Part shown: one piece after another, positions 44,868 to 53,672 of the stretch
Layout of the letters: every line of letters starts with the position of its first letter
Numbering within the stretch: position 1 is the stretch's first letter
From: Hymenobacter sp. J193
Lineage (GTDB): Bacteria > Bacteroidota > Bacteroidia > Cytophagales > Hymenobacteraceae
DNA length: 64,000 nucleotides
Reading direction: 5' to 3'
NCBI RefSeq assembly: GCF_024700075.1
Contig: NZ_JAJONE010000001.1
Location: 496,001 to 560,000, forward strand
Position numbers and translations under genes: made by a program
Notes under the pieces: generated by a model
What the model saw: only the letters and a program-made list of their open reading frames with translations
Database searches by the model: none
What the model was told of the DNA's origin: nothing

Positions 44868-47090
44868 TTATTGCCGGCTGAAGCGGCGGGTAATCTGCTG
44901 GCCGTCTTTGGCCGTTACCACCAGCGTGTAGAGTCCCGATTTGAGGGCACGCACGCTCAGGGTGCCGTTGTCCAGCGTACCGCTGGCTACCCGGCGACCC
45001 TGCGTGTCGAGTACCGTGTAGGAGCTGTTCGTCAGGTTCAGCTTCGAGACCAGGTGCAGACGGTCGGCTACCGGGTTGGGATAGAGCTGCGTAGCTTGCG
45101 CTTCTTCTGACTCTTTGGCCGTCAGCGCAGTACGGGCCCCGGCCGTTTTGGTGATACGGACCCAGTTGATATTCCAGCCGCCGGTCTGGGCGTAGATGCC
45201 GAAGTTATACGTGCCGGCGTTGATGGTCACCGTCTTCGATACCGTCTGCCAGTTCTGCCAGCCCCCCGTGCCCGGTATCGTGGAGTTGCCGAACTGAATC
45301 GAGCCCGCGTTCAGGTCCGAGGAAATCGTGCCCCCAGCCCCGCCGCTGGCCACGCGGTACTCAATCGTGTAAGTGCCCGTGGTGGGGAAGTTGATGCCGT
45401 TCCACACCAGGTAGTCGCCGGCATCCACCCAGCCCATGTTCTGTCCGCCACCCGCATCCGTGGTCGTCTCGGCACTCATGCCATTGTTCACGTTGGCCGA
45501 CTCCGCCTGCAACGTCACGCTGAAGCCCGGCGAGGTCGTGGTCGTGCGCACGCGCAGCGAGGTGGTCTTGTCGTTCCAGTTGCCCGTGCCCAGCACGTTG
45601 CCCACCAGGCAGCCGTTGCCAGCGCTGCCCACCGTCAGCGAGGCGCCAGTGAAGTTGTCGTTTTCGTAGAGCACCACCTCATAGCCGGCGTTGGCTTTGA
45701 GCGAGGAGATGTCGTTGTCCAGGATGCCGCGGCTCTGCAAGGCAGCCAGGTTATAGTTGCCCGCTGGCAGGCTCTTAGCCGTGCCCGTGTAGTTGCAGTC
45801 CTTGTACACCGTGGCTACCCCGGTCACCGGTGGCGTCGTGCCGGCGAAGCCGCCGAACGTGGCTACCACCTTGGTAGGCTGGGGCGTGTGCAGGCTGGAG
45901 GACTGGTCGTTCACGTCGTCGTAGGCAAAACCGTAGTTCAGGTTGTCGACGCTGATGCCACCCTGGTGCCAGAAGCGGGCGTAGTAGTTGGCCGGGGCCG
46001 TGAGGTAGTACTGGCTGGCGTTGTACCAGTTCTGCTGGCCGGGGTTGGGCGTGGTGGTGTTCACAACGTGGCGGTTGATGGCCGCGCACAGCTGCGACTG
46101 TATCACCAGGTCGAGGTCCCCGTCACTCACGCGCTGGTCGAGTACGCCTTTGCCTTCCAGCACTTCCTGCGTGGTGGGCTTGCGCGAAACAATGCCCGTG
46201 CGTCCCGCAAAGCCGCCCGACTGGCCTACTACCGTGAGGCGGCCATTGCTGATGCGCCCTTTGAACACGCCCGCGTCGCCGGCGTAGAAAATCAGATCCT
46301 CGTTTACGTATTTGCTCCAGATGGCATCAATGTACGCATTGAAGTAGCTGGCCTGCGCCCCACCAGCCTGAAATGCGGGGGACTTACCGGGGCAGATGAT
46401 GGTACCGGCTGAGGTGTTCAGCAGGCTCTGAAACGCCGTGGGCGCAAAGCTCTGGTAGGCGGACAGGATATCGGCGTGGCTTTTCAGCTCACCGGCGCGC
46501 TTGTAGTAGCCGTTGCCCCACAGCTCCAGGCCCATGGGGTAGTGGTAGGAGTCTACGCGGGTATGGTTGCCAAAGAAGCCATACTGGTTGTTGGTCAGCT
46601 CGATGAACTCGTAGCGGATGCCTTTGTTGGGGTCGTTGGGGTTCTGGAAATCCGGGGCGGCGTAGCCCGAAGGCGCTCCTGATGCCCCGAAGAAATACAG
46701 GTACAATTGCTGGCCCTGGGAGATAAACACCCGGCAGCCGGCAATGTAGGGCAGCGTAAAGGTCTTGTTCGGAATGTTGCTCAGCTTGGTAAAGCAGGCA
46801 GCATACTTGGAGTTCTGCCCCGGCCCGGTGTTGCCGTTGTAGGTAGGGCCCGTCACCGTATTATAGGAGGCCGACATGGGTAGTACCTGCCCGTTGGCGG
46901 CGTTGATCCAGAGGTGGTTGCCGTTGGCGTCTTTGCCCACAATGGCCACGTACAGGTCGGAGTCGGGAAAGGGCGAATTATTGGCGATGGTGAAGGGGAT
47001 GCTACCCTGGGCCTGGCTGCGCCCGGGCAACAGCAGCAGGCATAAGAGGGCGGCTACGCCCAGCAGGGAAATGCGGAAACGTGTAAGCAT
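44868..47090 (-). CDS. Secreted GH64 beta-1,3-glucanase with crystallin, CBM6 and T9SS domains
   Basis: GH64 enzymes release laminarioligosaccharides (often laminaripentaose) from beta-1,3-glucan such as fungal wall glucan. The 740-residue precursor has a signal peptide (1-27) and a catalytic domain to about residue 420. RYEFIEL contains Glu164 and HTRVDSYHYPMGLEL contains Asp180; their 16-residue spacing equals that of the catalytic pair in the characterised Streptomyces enzyme. A beta-gamma-crystallin domain, a CBM6 module and a T9SS domain beginning LYPNPVADRL follow. It is the first gene of the minus-strand series and diverges from the RND efflux operon. Confidence 0.94.
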   Translation of the reverse strand: MLTRFRISLLGVAALLCLLLLPGRSQAQGSIPFTIANNSPFPDSDLYVAIVGKDANGNHLWINAANGQVLPMSASYNTVTGPTYNGNTGPGQNSKYAACFTKLSNIPNKTFTLPYIAGCRVFISQGQQLYLYFFGASGAPSGYAAPDFQNPNDPNKGIRYEFIELTNNQYGFFGNHTRVDSYHYPMGLELWGNGYYKRAGELKSHADILSAYQSFAPTAFQSLLNTSAGTIICPGKSPAFQAGGAQASYFNAYIDAIWSKYVNEDLIFYAGDAGVFKGRISNGRLTVVGQSGGFAGRTGIVSRKPTTQEVLEGKGVLDQRVSDGDLDLVIQSQLCAAINRHVVNTTTPNPGQQNWYNASQYYLTAPANYYARFWHQGGISVDNLNYGFAYDDVNDQSSSLHTPQPTKVVATFGGFAGTTPPVTGVATVYKDCNYTGTAKSLPAGNYNLAALQSRGILDNDISSLKANAGYEVVLYENDNFTGASLTVGSAGNGCLVGNVLGTGNWNDKTTSLRVRTTTTSPGFSVTLQAESANVNNGMSAETTTDAGGGQNMGWVDAGDYLVWNGINFPTTGTYTIEYRVASGGAGGTISSDLNAGSIQFGNSTIPGTGGWQNWQTVSKTVTINAGTYNFGIYAQTGGWNINWVRITKTAGARTALTAKESEEAQATQLYPNPVADRLHLVSKLNLTNSSYTVLDTQGRRVASGTLDNGTLSVRALKSGLYTLVVTAKDGQQITRRFSRQ
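45151..45821 (-). repeat. 671-bp CBM6 + crystallin module, copy in the GH64 gene
   Basis: Partner of 37759-38429. The two are indel-free and nearly identical, which implies recent duplication or gene conversion across about 7 kb. Confidence 0.85.
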
Positions 47091-47695
47091 GGTTGTGTGG
47101 GAGTTTGGTGAAAAGGAGGCAATATCAGTTCGGCTCCACGGAGGAAACCCGCAACTTCAGGGCGGAGGACTCTGCGCCCCCGACTGGGTCAAGCCCGATA
47201 GGTAAGGGAGAAGCAGAGCATTCAATAGGCAGTGAGATGGGCAGGTGAAGGCAGCACCCGGGAAGAGGTGCGTTTGAAAGATAGTTGGCTTTTTATAAGA
47301 AATAAAAGGGGTTATTTAAGCCTTACGTATGTTGTGCAGACCCTTCGTGCGCTTACAGCGCACGTTCCCGGCGTTTACGGCCGGTAGTCCGGCTGAATAG
47401 CCGGTGTGCTGACAACTTTGCGCTTAAAGTGGGTATCGTTTAAAAAACAATCAGTTTTTTTGATTGCAGCCATAATTTTATTGCCAGATCCGCAGCCCGC
47501 TCCTACTCCGCAACTCAGCGGCCCGGGCCGGAGTATGTCAGCCCGGCTGGCATACTCCGGCCCGGCTTTGGCAGCTACCGCCTGCAACCCTGAGGGCCGA
47601 TAAGTTGACCATAGCCTGCCCGGCGGCCGGACGCATAGTCGCGGTCCGGGCTTTTTTTGGGAGCCGATAACTTTTCAGATACCTACCCGGTTTGC
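47091..47695. other. 605-bp divergent intergenic region between GH64 and efflux operon
   Basis: No convincing gene. It contains an AT-rich stretch (47290-47325) that may hold the GH64 promoter, a 7-bp hairpin (47347-47363), a 15-bp inverted repeat (47523-47537 with 47551-47565, CCGGGCCGGAGTATG) and a terminator-like hairpin next to the efflux gene. A 65-codon open frame (47406-47603) exists but lacks protein-like features. Confidence 0.5.
47618..47658 (+). terminator. Terminator-like hairpin in the efflux operon leader
   Basis: A GC-rich hairpin (CCGGAC at 47627-47632 with GTCCGG at 47644-47649, alternative outer pairing 47618-47623 with 47646-47651) is followed directly by seven T. It ends only 37 bases before the TolC-like start, so it may work as an attenuator. 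Confidence 0.55.
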
Positions 47696-49066
47696 ATGGC
47701 CATGTGCCCTATTTATCCTGCTGCGCGCCTGATGAGCGGCGTGCTGATCCTGCTGGCGTGTCTGGCGTCTCCGGCCCGAAGCCTGGCCCAGACCACGCCC
47801 CCGCCACCTCCGTCCGGCCCGCTTACCCTGGCCCAGTGCCTGCAGTACGCCATAAGCAACCAGCCCCTGCTGCGCCAGGCCCGCCTCGATGAAGAAGCCG
47901 CCGACGCCGACATCCGCATTGCGCGGGCCGCGTGGCTCCCTCAGGTAGGCCTCACGGCTTCGGTCCAACACTACTTCGGGCTGCCTTACACTGTTATTCC
48001 CATTGATGGTATCAACACGCCCCGGCAGGTGGGGCTACGCAACACCTCTACTTTGGGCCTTTCCGGCACGCAGGTTCTCTATAATAATGAGGTAAACCTG
48101 GCGTCGCGGGGGGCACGCTTCACGCGGCAGGGTGCTCAGCAAAACACCGTGGGCACCCGCATCGACGTGGTGGCCGACGTGAGCAAGGCGTTCTACGACA
48201 TCCTGCTTTCGGAACGGCAGCTGGCGGTGTTTCAGGAAGATATTATCCGCCTGCAGCGCAACCTGCGCGACGCCCGAGCCCGCTACGACGTGGGCTTGGT
48301 CGATAAAACCGACTACCTGCAGGCCGAAATTTCGCTTAACAATTCCCTGGCCGGGCGTAAGCAGGCGCAGGAAAGCATCAACGCCAAAAAGGCCTACCTG
48401 CGGCAGCTGATGAACCTGCCCCAGGCTCAGCCTCTGGCCCTGCAGCACGACACCCTGCGCCTGGAGCAGGAGGCCGTTTTCGATACTACGGCCGCCCTGG
48501 ACCCGGCCAACCGCATCGAAATCCAGCAGCTCCAGACCCGCAAGGCCCTGCAGAACCTGAACGTGGATTACTACCGCCTGGGCTTTCTGCCGTCGTTTTC
48601 GGCCTTCGGCAACTACAACTCGGTGTTTCAGAACAACCGCTTCGGCGACCTGTACGGGCAGCGTTTTCCCAACTCCTACGCCGGTCTGCAGGCCACGCTG
48701 CCCATCTTCACCGGCTTTCGGCGCACCCAGAACCTGCGCCGGGCCCGCCTGCTCAACCAGCGCCTCGACGAGGACATCCTCAATACCCGCAACCAGATCA
48801 ACACGGAGTACGCGCGGGCCCTGGCTTCTTACAAAGGCTATTACAACGACTACCTCATGGGCCAGCGCAACCTCGAACTCTCGCGCCAGGTGTACCAGGT
48901 AGTGAACCTGCAGTACCGCGAAGGCATCAAAACCTACCTTGATCTGCTGGTGGCCCAAACCACGCTACGTACCTCCCAGCTCAACTACTACAGCGCCCTG
49001 TTTCAGGTGCTGGCCAGCAAGGTAGACGTGCAGCGGGCCCTGGGTGCCCTGCCCACGGAGTACTAG
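47696..49066 (+). CDS. TolC-family outer-membrane efflux protein
   Basis: The 456-residue outer-membrane channel subunit has a signal peptide ending ARSLAQ, then a Pro-rich linker and two OEP repeats. The first starts LTLAQCLQYAISNQPLLRQARLDEEAADADIRIARAAWLPQ and includes the helical RARYDVGLVDKTDYLQAEISLNN; the second mirrors it with LQYREGIKTYLDLLVAQTTLRTSQLNYYSALFQVL. The upstream open frame begins at TTG 47657, while ATG 47696 or 47702 gives a normal signal. It heads a three-gene RND operon. Confidence 0.92.
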   Translation: MAMCPIYPAARLMSGVLILLACLASPARSLAQTTPPPPPSGPLTLAQCLQYAISNQPLLRQARLDEEAADADIRIARAAWLPQVGLTASVQHYFGLPYTVIPIDGINTPRQVGLRNTSTLGLSGTQVLYNNEVNLASRGARFTRQGAQQNTVGTRIDVVADVSKAFYDILLSERQLAVFQEDIIRLQRNLRDARARYDVGLVDKTDYLQAEISLNNSLAGRKQAQESINAKKAYLRQLMNLPQAQPLALQHDTLRLEQEAVFDTTAALDPANRIEIQQLQTRKALQNLNVDYYRLGFLPSFSAFGNYNSVFQNNRFGDLYGQRFPNSYAGLQATLPIFTGFRRTQNLRRARLLNQRLDEDILNTRNQINTEYARALASYKGYYNDYLMGQRNLELSRQVYQVVNLQYREGIKTYLDLLVAQTTLRTSQLNYYSALFQVLASKVDVQRALGALPTEY

Positions 49067-49122
49067 CCCGGAAGCCCGTTATGCTTCCCTCCTACCCTTC
49101 TTTCGACGCCCGCTTTCCTGAT

Positions 49123-50262
49123 ATGAAAAAAACGATTCTCGCCTTGTCATACACCGTGGGCCTGCTGGGCCTGAACGCGTGCGGCGACAAAGCCGCCGAC
49201 CAGCAGAAAAACGCCGCCCCGCCGCCCACGCCCGTCACGCTGGTGGCTGCCCGCACCACCGATGCCGTGTACTATGATGACTACCCGGCTACCGTAGCAG
49301 CCATCAACAACGTGGAGCTGCGCAGTCAGGTGGCGGGCTTCATTACGGGCATCTTCTTTAAGGAAGGCGAAGTAGTCAGGAAAGGCCAGACGCTCTATGA
49401 AATCGACCGGCGCAAGTACCAGGCCAGCTACCAGCAGGCCCTGGCCAACCTGCGCAGCACCCAGGCTACCGTGCAGAACGCCAAGGTGAACCTGGACCGC
49501 TACCAGCGCCTGGCCGAGCAGGATGCTATTGCCCGCCAGATTGTGGACAACGCCGCCACGGCCTACGCCACGGCCCAAAGCCAGGTGGCCGTGGCCCAGG
49601 CCGGGGTACAGGCCGCCCGCACCGACCTCGACTACTCCCTGATTAAAGCGCCCTTTGCCGGACGCATCGGTATTTCGCAGGTGCGGCTGGGTTCCCAGGT
49701 GAGCCCCGGAACTACGCTGCTCAACACCATCAGCGGCGAAGACCCCATGGCGGTGGACTTTGTGGTGACGGAAGGCGACCTGGCCCGCTTCGTGGCGCTG
49801 CAGCGCGCAGCCGGCGGCTCCCAGGACTCGACCTTCCGCCTGGAGCTGCCCGACGGCACTTCGTACAACCAGCCGGGCCGCATCCTGGCCATCGACCGGG
49901 GCGTGAACCAGCAAACCGGCACGGTACAGGTGCGTGTGCAGTTCAGCAACACGGGGCGCCAGCTCAAGGACGGCATGAGCTCCGTGCTGCGGGTGCTCAA
50001 CCGGCAGTCGGGGCGCCGGGTGGTGGTGCCTTTCCGGGCCGTGGTGGAGCAGATGGGCGAGAACTTCGTGTTCGTGGCTGGCGACAGCAGCAAGGCCCGC
50101 CAGCGCAAGGTGCAGCTCGGCCCGCGCCTGCGCGACCAGATCGTGATTATGGAAGGCGTAAAGGAAGGCGACCAGGTCGTGACCGAGGGCCTCAACCGCC
50201 TGCGCGACGGCGGCCAGATTCAGGCCGGACCGGCACCGGCCGCGCCTACCGCCACCAAGTAG
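49123..50262 (+). CDS. RND efflux periplasmic adaptor (membrane fusion lipoprotein)
   Basis: The 379-residue adaptor begins MKKTILALSYTVGLLGLNAC, a lipoprotein signal with Cys20 as the anchor. Lipoyl halves (VELRSQVAGFITGIFFKEGEVVRKGQTLYEID and DYSLIKAPFAGRIGISQVRLGSQV) flank an alpha-helical hairpin, followed by beta-barrel and membrane-proximal domains (VPFRAVVEQMGENFVFVAG...EGVKEGDQVVTEGL). It bridges the inner-membrane pump and the TolC-like channel. The ATG at 49123 is preferred over one 14 codons upstream. It lies 56 bases after the TolC-like gene. Confidence 0.93.
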   Translation: MKKTILALSYTVGLLGLNACGDKAADQQKNAAPPPTPVTLVAARTTDAVYYDDYPATVAAINNVELRSQVAGFITGIFFKEGEVVRKGQTLYEIDRRKYQASYQQALANLRSTQATVQNAKVNLDRYQRLAEQDAIARQIVDNAATAYATAQSQVAVAQAGVQAARTDLDYSLIKAPFAGRIGISQVRLGSQVSPGTTLLNTISGEDPMAVDFVVTEGDLARFVALQRAAGGSQDSTFRLELPDGTSYNQPGRILAIDRGVNQQTGTVQVRVQFSNTGRQLKDGMSSVLRVLNRQSGRRVVVPFRAVVEQMGENFVFVAGDSSKARQRKVQLGPRLRDQIVIMEGVKEGDQVVTEGLNRLRDGGQIQAGPAPAAPTATK

Positions 50263-50381
50263 CCCGGGCTGCCGCCTCAACCCTACTGCGGTACGCACGG
50301 ATCAACTGACGCGGTGAATAAACCAAACTAGTGGCCGCTAAGCCAAAACTGGCCTTAGCCGCGACCCTAATATTAGCCTAG

Positions 50382-53300
50382 ATGATTGCAGAAACCTTTA
50401 TCCGGCGCCCCGTCACGGCCATCGTCATCTCCCTGGTGATTGTGCTGGTGGGGGTGCTGGCCATCCTGAATTTGCCCGTGGGCCAGTACCCGGAAATCAC
50501 CCCGCCCACGGTGTCGGTGACGGGTACCTACACCGGCGCCGACGCCCAGACGGTGGAGCAGACCGTGGCTACCCCCGTGGAGGTGCAGGTGAACGGCGTG
50601 CCCGGCATGACTTACCTGCAAAGCAACAGTACCAGCAACGGGCAGATGAGCATGACGGTGAACTTTGAGGTGGGCACCAACATCAACATTGCCGCTCTCG
50701 ACGTGCAGAACCGCGTGAGCATTGCCCAGCCGACTCTGCCCCAGGAAGTGCAGCGCCTGGGTTTGATTGTGCGCAAGCGTAACCCGAGCATCCTGATGCT
50801 GGTGGCCATGTACGCGCCCAAGGGCACCCACAATACCACCTTTCTCGACAACTACGCCAACGTGTTTGTGAAGGACGCGCTGCTGCGCACCAAGGGCGTG
50901 GGCGACATTGTGAGCCGGGCCGACGACTTTTCGATGCGCGTGTGGCTGAACCCCGACAAGCTCAGCCAGCTGGGCGTAACGGCTCAGGAAGTAACGGCGG
51001 CCATCCAGGAGCAGAACGCCCAGATTGCGGCCGGCTCCATTGGCGCCCCGCCCGCCCAAACCGGGCAGACCTTCGAGTACATCGTATTTGTGAAGGGCCG
51101 CCTCACCAACACCGAGGAGTTCGGCAACATCGTTATCAAGACCCGGCCCGACGACGGCTCGATGGTGTACCTGAAGGACGTGGCCCGGCTGGAGTTGGGC
51201 AAGTTCAACTACGCCAACAACTCCTACGTGGATGGCAAGCGCGCCGCCTACCTGCTGGTGTACCAGGCCCCCGGTGCCAATGCCCTGGATACCTACGAGA
51301 ACGTGCTGGCTACTATGGAGCAGCTCAAAAAGCAATTCCCCGTGGACCTGGACTACGTGGTGCCGTTTGAGTCGGCCACGGTGGTGAAGGTGTCCATCAA
51401 CGAGGTGCTGCATACGCTGGTAGAGGCGCTGGTGCTGGTTATCATCGTGGTGTTTCTGTTTCTGCAGAGCTGGCGCTCCACGCTCATCCCGGTGCTGGCC
51501 ATTCCGGTGTCCATCATCGGCACGTTCATCTTTTTCATTCCGCTCGGCTTCACCATCAACACGCTCACCATGTTCGGCTTCGTGCTGGCCATCGGTATTG
51601 TGGTCGATGACGCCATTGTGGTGGTGGAGGCCGTGGAGCACAACATGAACGAGCGGGGCATGAGCCCCCTAGATGCCACGCTGGCGGCCATGCGCGAAAT
51701 TTCGGCCCCGGTTATTGCCATTGCCCTGATTCTGGCGGCCGTGTTCGTGCCGGTAGGGTTTATTCCCGGCATCACCGGTCGCCTGTACCAGCAGTTTGCC
51801 ATTACCATTGCCATTTCGGTGGTGATTTCGGCCTTCGTGGCTCTCACGCTCACGCCGGCTTTGTGCGTACTGCTGCTCAAGCCCCACAAGCGCGACGAAA
51901 ACTCGCGCGGCCTCGACCGGCTGTTCTTTAAGTTCAACTCCTGGTTTGACCGGGTCACGAGCAAGTACGGCAACGGCGTGCAGCGCGGCATCAAGCACTC
52001 CCGCCTGGTGGTGGTGATTCTGGTGTGCATCGTGGCCGCTACGGGGCTCTTGTTCAAGACCAAGCCTACCGGCTTTATCCCGACGGAGGATGAGGGCCGC
52101 CTGTTTGTGACCTTCACCTTGCCCGAAGCTGCCTCTACCGAGCGCACCGTGGCTACACTGCACGAGGTGATGAAGGAGCTGGGCCAGATCAAAGGCATTG
52201 CCCACTACGCCGGCTTAGGCGGCCTGAACGTGGTCAACTTCTCCTCCAAGTCGAACAGCGGCACGGTGTTTTGCCAGCTGGAGCCCTGGGACAACCGCAA
52301 AGACAAGGAGCTGCAGCTGCAAAGCCTGATGGCCACCGTGCAGCAGCGCCTGAGCCGCCTGCGCGAGGCCAACATCGTGGTGATTTCGCCCCCGGCCATT
52401 CCGGGTCTGGGCCAGAGCGGCGGCTTCTCCTTTGTCTTGCAGGAGCGCGAGGCCGGCGGCGACATCAAGAACTTCGATGCCACGCTGCAGAACTTCCTGG
52501 GGGCCCTGCGCAAGCGCCCCGAAATTGCCGCGCCCTTCTCCTTCTTCACGGCCAACACCCCCGGCTACCAGCTCACTATCGACCGGGAGAAAGCCAAGAA
52601 GCTGGGCGTAAGCATTGCCGACATCGGCACGGCCCTGCGCACCTACCTGGGCTCGGCCTACGTGAACGATTTCACGGTGTACGGCCGCAACTTTCGCGTA
52701 GTAACGCAGGCCGACAGCATGTACCGCGGCGACATCAGCAACCTGGGCCAGTACTACGTGCGCAATGCCTCGGGCGGCATGGTGCCCCTGAGCACGCTCA
52801 CCAGCTACAAGCGCGCCGAAAGCGCCCCGCTCATTTCCCACTTCAATCTGTTCCGCTCGGCCGAAATCAACGGCAGCGCCGCCCCGGGCTACTCCTCCGG
52901 CGACGCCATCCGGGCCCTGCAGGAAACGGCGGCCCAGACCCTGCCCCAGGGTTACGGCTACGAATTCTCGGGCCTCACGCGGGAGGAGCTGCTGGCCGGG
53001 GGCCAAACGGTGTACATCTTCGGGCTGTCCCTGGTGTTCGTATTCCTGTTCCTGGCCGCCCTCTACGAAAGCTGGTCGGTGCCGTTTTCGGTGCTGCTGG
53101 CCGTGCCGGTGGGTATGTTCGGGGCCATTCTGGCGCTGTTTTTCCTGCCCAAGCTCACCAACAACGTGTACGCCCAGATTGGCATGATTACGCTCATCGG
53201 CCTCTCGGCCAAGAACGCCATTCTGATTATCGAATTTGCCAAGGAGCGGGTGGATAAAGGTCAGCCGCTGGTGGAAGCCACGCTGGAAGCCGTGCGCCTG

Positions 53301-53591
53301 CGCCTGCGCCCCATTGTGATGACGTCCCTGGCCTTTATCCTGGGGGTGCTGCCGCTGGTGTTTGCCGCCGGCGCCGGCGCCCAGAGCCGGCAGACCATTG
53401 GCTGGACGGTGCTGGGCGGTATGCTCTCGGCCACAGTGCTGGCCATCTTCATCGTGCCGGTGCTTTACGTGCTGATTACGCGCTTCGCCTACGGCAAAGA
53501 AAAGCTGGCCGAGCTGGAAGCCAACTACCAGCCCGATGAAGAGCACGGCGGCCCCGCGGCCGGGGACGCCGCTGCTCCGCACCCGGGGTAG
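50382..53591 (+). CDS. RND efflux permease (AcrB/HAE1 type)
   Basis: The 1069-residue inner-membrane pump begins MIAETFIRRPVTAIVISLVI, like AcrB. Proton-relay residues are present: two adjacent Asp in AIGIVVDDAIVVVEAVEHN (AcrB Asp407/408) and Lys in LIGLSAKNAILIIEFAKE (AcrB Lys940). Two large periplasmic loops and twelve helices are evident. It exports hydrophobic drugs or metabolites in exchange for protons. The C-terminal tail is long and charged. No local regulator gene was found, and the operon terminates in a 23-bp stem hairpin. Confidence 0.96.
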   Translation: MIAETFIRRPVTAIVISLVIVLVGVLAILNLPVGQYPEITPPTVSVTGTYTGADAQTVEQTVATPVEVQVNGVPGMTYLQSNSTSNGQMSMTVNFEVGTNINIAALDVQNRVSIAQPTLPQEVQRLGLIVRKRNPSILMLVAMYAPKGTHNTTFLDNYANVFVKDALLRTKGVGDIVSRADDFSMRVWLNPDKLSQLGVTAQEVTAAIQEQNAQIAAGSIGAPPAQTGQTFEYIVFVKGRLTNTEEFGNIVIKTRPDDGSMVYLKDVARLELGKFNYANNSYVDGKRAAYLLVYQAPGANALDTYENVLATMEQLKKQFPVDLDYVVPFESATVVKVSINEVLHTLVEALVLVIIVVFLFLQSWRSTLIPVLAIPVSIIGTFIFFIPLGFTINTLTMFGFVLAIGIVVDDAIVVVEAVEHNMNERGMSPLDATLAAMREISAPVIAIALILAAVFVPVGFIPGITGRLYQQFAITIAISVVISAFVALTLTPALCVLLLKPHKRDENSRGLDRLFFKFNSWFDRVTSKYGNGVQRGIKHSRLVVVILVCIVAATGLLFKTKPTGFIPTEDEGRLFVTFTLPEAASTERTVATLHEVMKELGQIKGIAHYAGLGGLNVVNFSSKSNSGTVFCQLEPWDNRKDKELQLQSLMATVQQRLSRLREANIVVISPPAIPGLGQSGGFSFVLQEREAGGDIKNFDATLQNFLGALRKRPEIAAPFSFFTANTPGYQLTIDREKAKKLGVSIADIGTALRTYLGSAYVNDFTVYGRNFRVVTQADSMYRGDISNLGQYYVRNASGGMVPLSTLTSYKRAESAPLISHFNLFRSAEINGSAAPGYSSGDAIRALQETAAQTLPQGYGYEFSGLTREELLAGGQTVYIFGLSLVFVFLFLAALYESWSVPFSVLLAVPVGMFGAILALFFLPKLTNNVYAQIGMITLIGLSAKNAILIIEFAKERVDKGQPLVEATLEAVRLRLRPIVMTSLAFILGVLPLVFAAGAGAQSRQTIGWTVLGGMLSATVLAIFIVPVLYVLITRFAYGKEKLAELEANYQPDEEHGGPAAGDAAAPHPG

Positions 53592-53604
53592 CTACCCGTC
53601 ACCC

Positions 53605-53660
53605 CCCAAACGCACAACGGCCGGCCTCCCCTGCGGAAGGCCGGCCGTTGTGCGTTTGGG
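53605..53660. terminator. Bidirectional terminator, 23-bp perfect stem
   Basis: Bases 53605-53627 and 53638-53660 are perfect reverse complements around a ten-base loop. The hairpin separates the convergent RND and FG-GAP genes. Confidence 0.8.
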
Positions 53661-53672
53661 AACTGAACGTCA

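Noticed and set aside
47271..47325. Bacteroidota -7 element (TATCTTTC on the minus strand) upstream of GH64
   Set aside because: It matches TAnnTTTG at seven of eight bases, but no acceptable -33 partner at the right distance could be seen.
52215..53582. 455-codon minus-strand frame opposite the RND permease
   Set aside because: Shadow of the permease frame, dominated by Gly, Gln and His.
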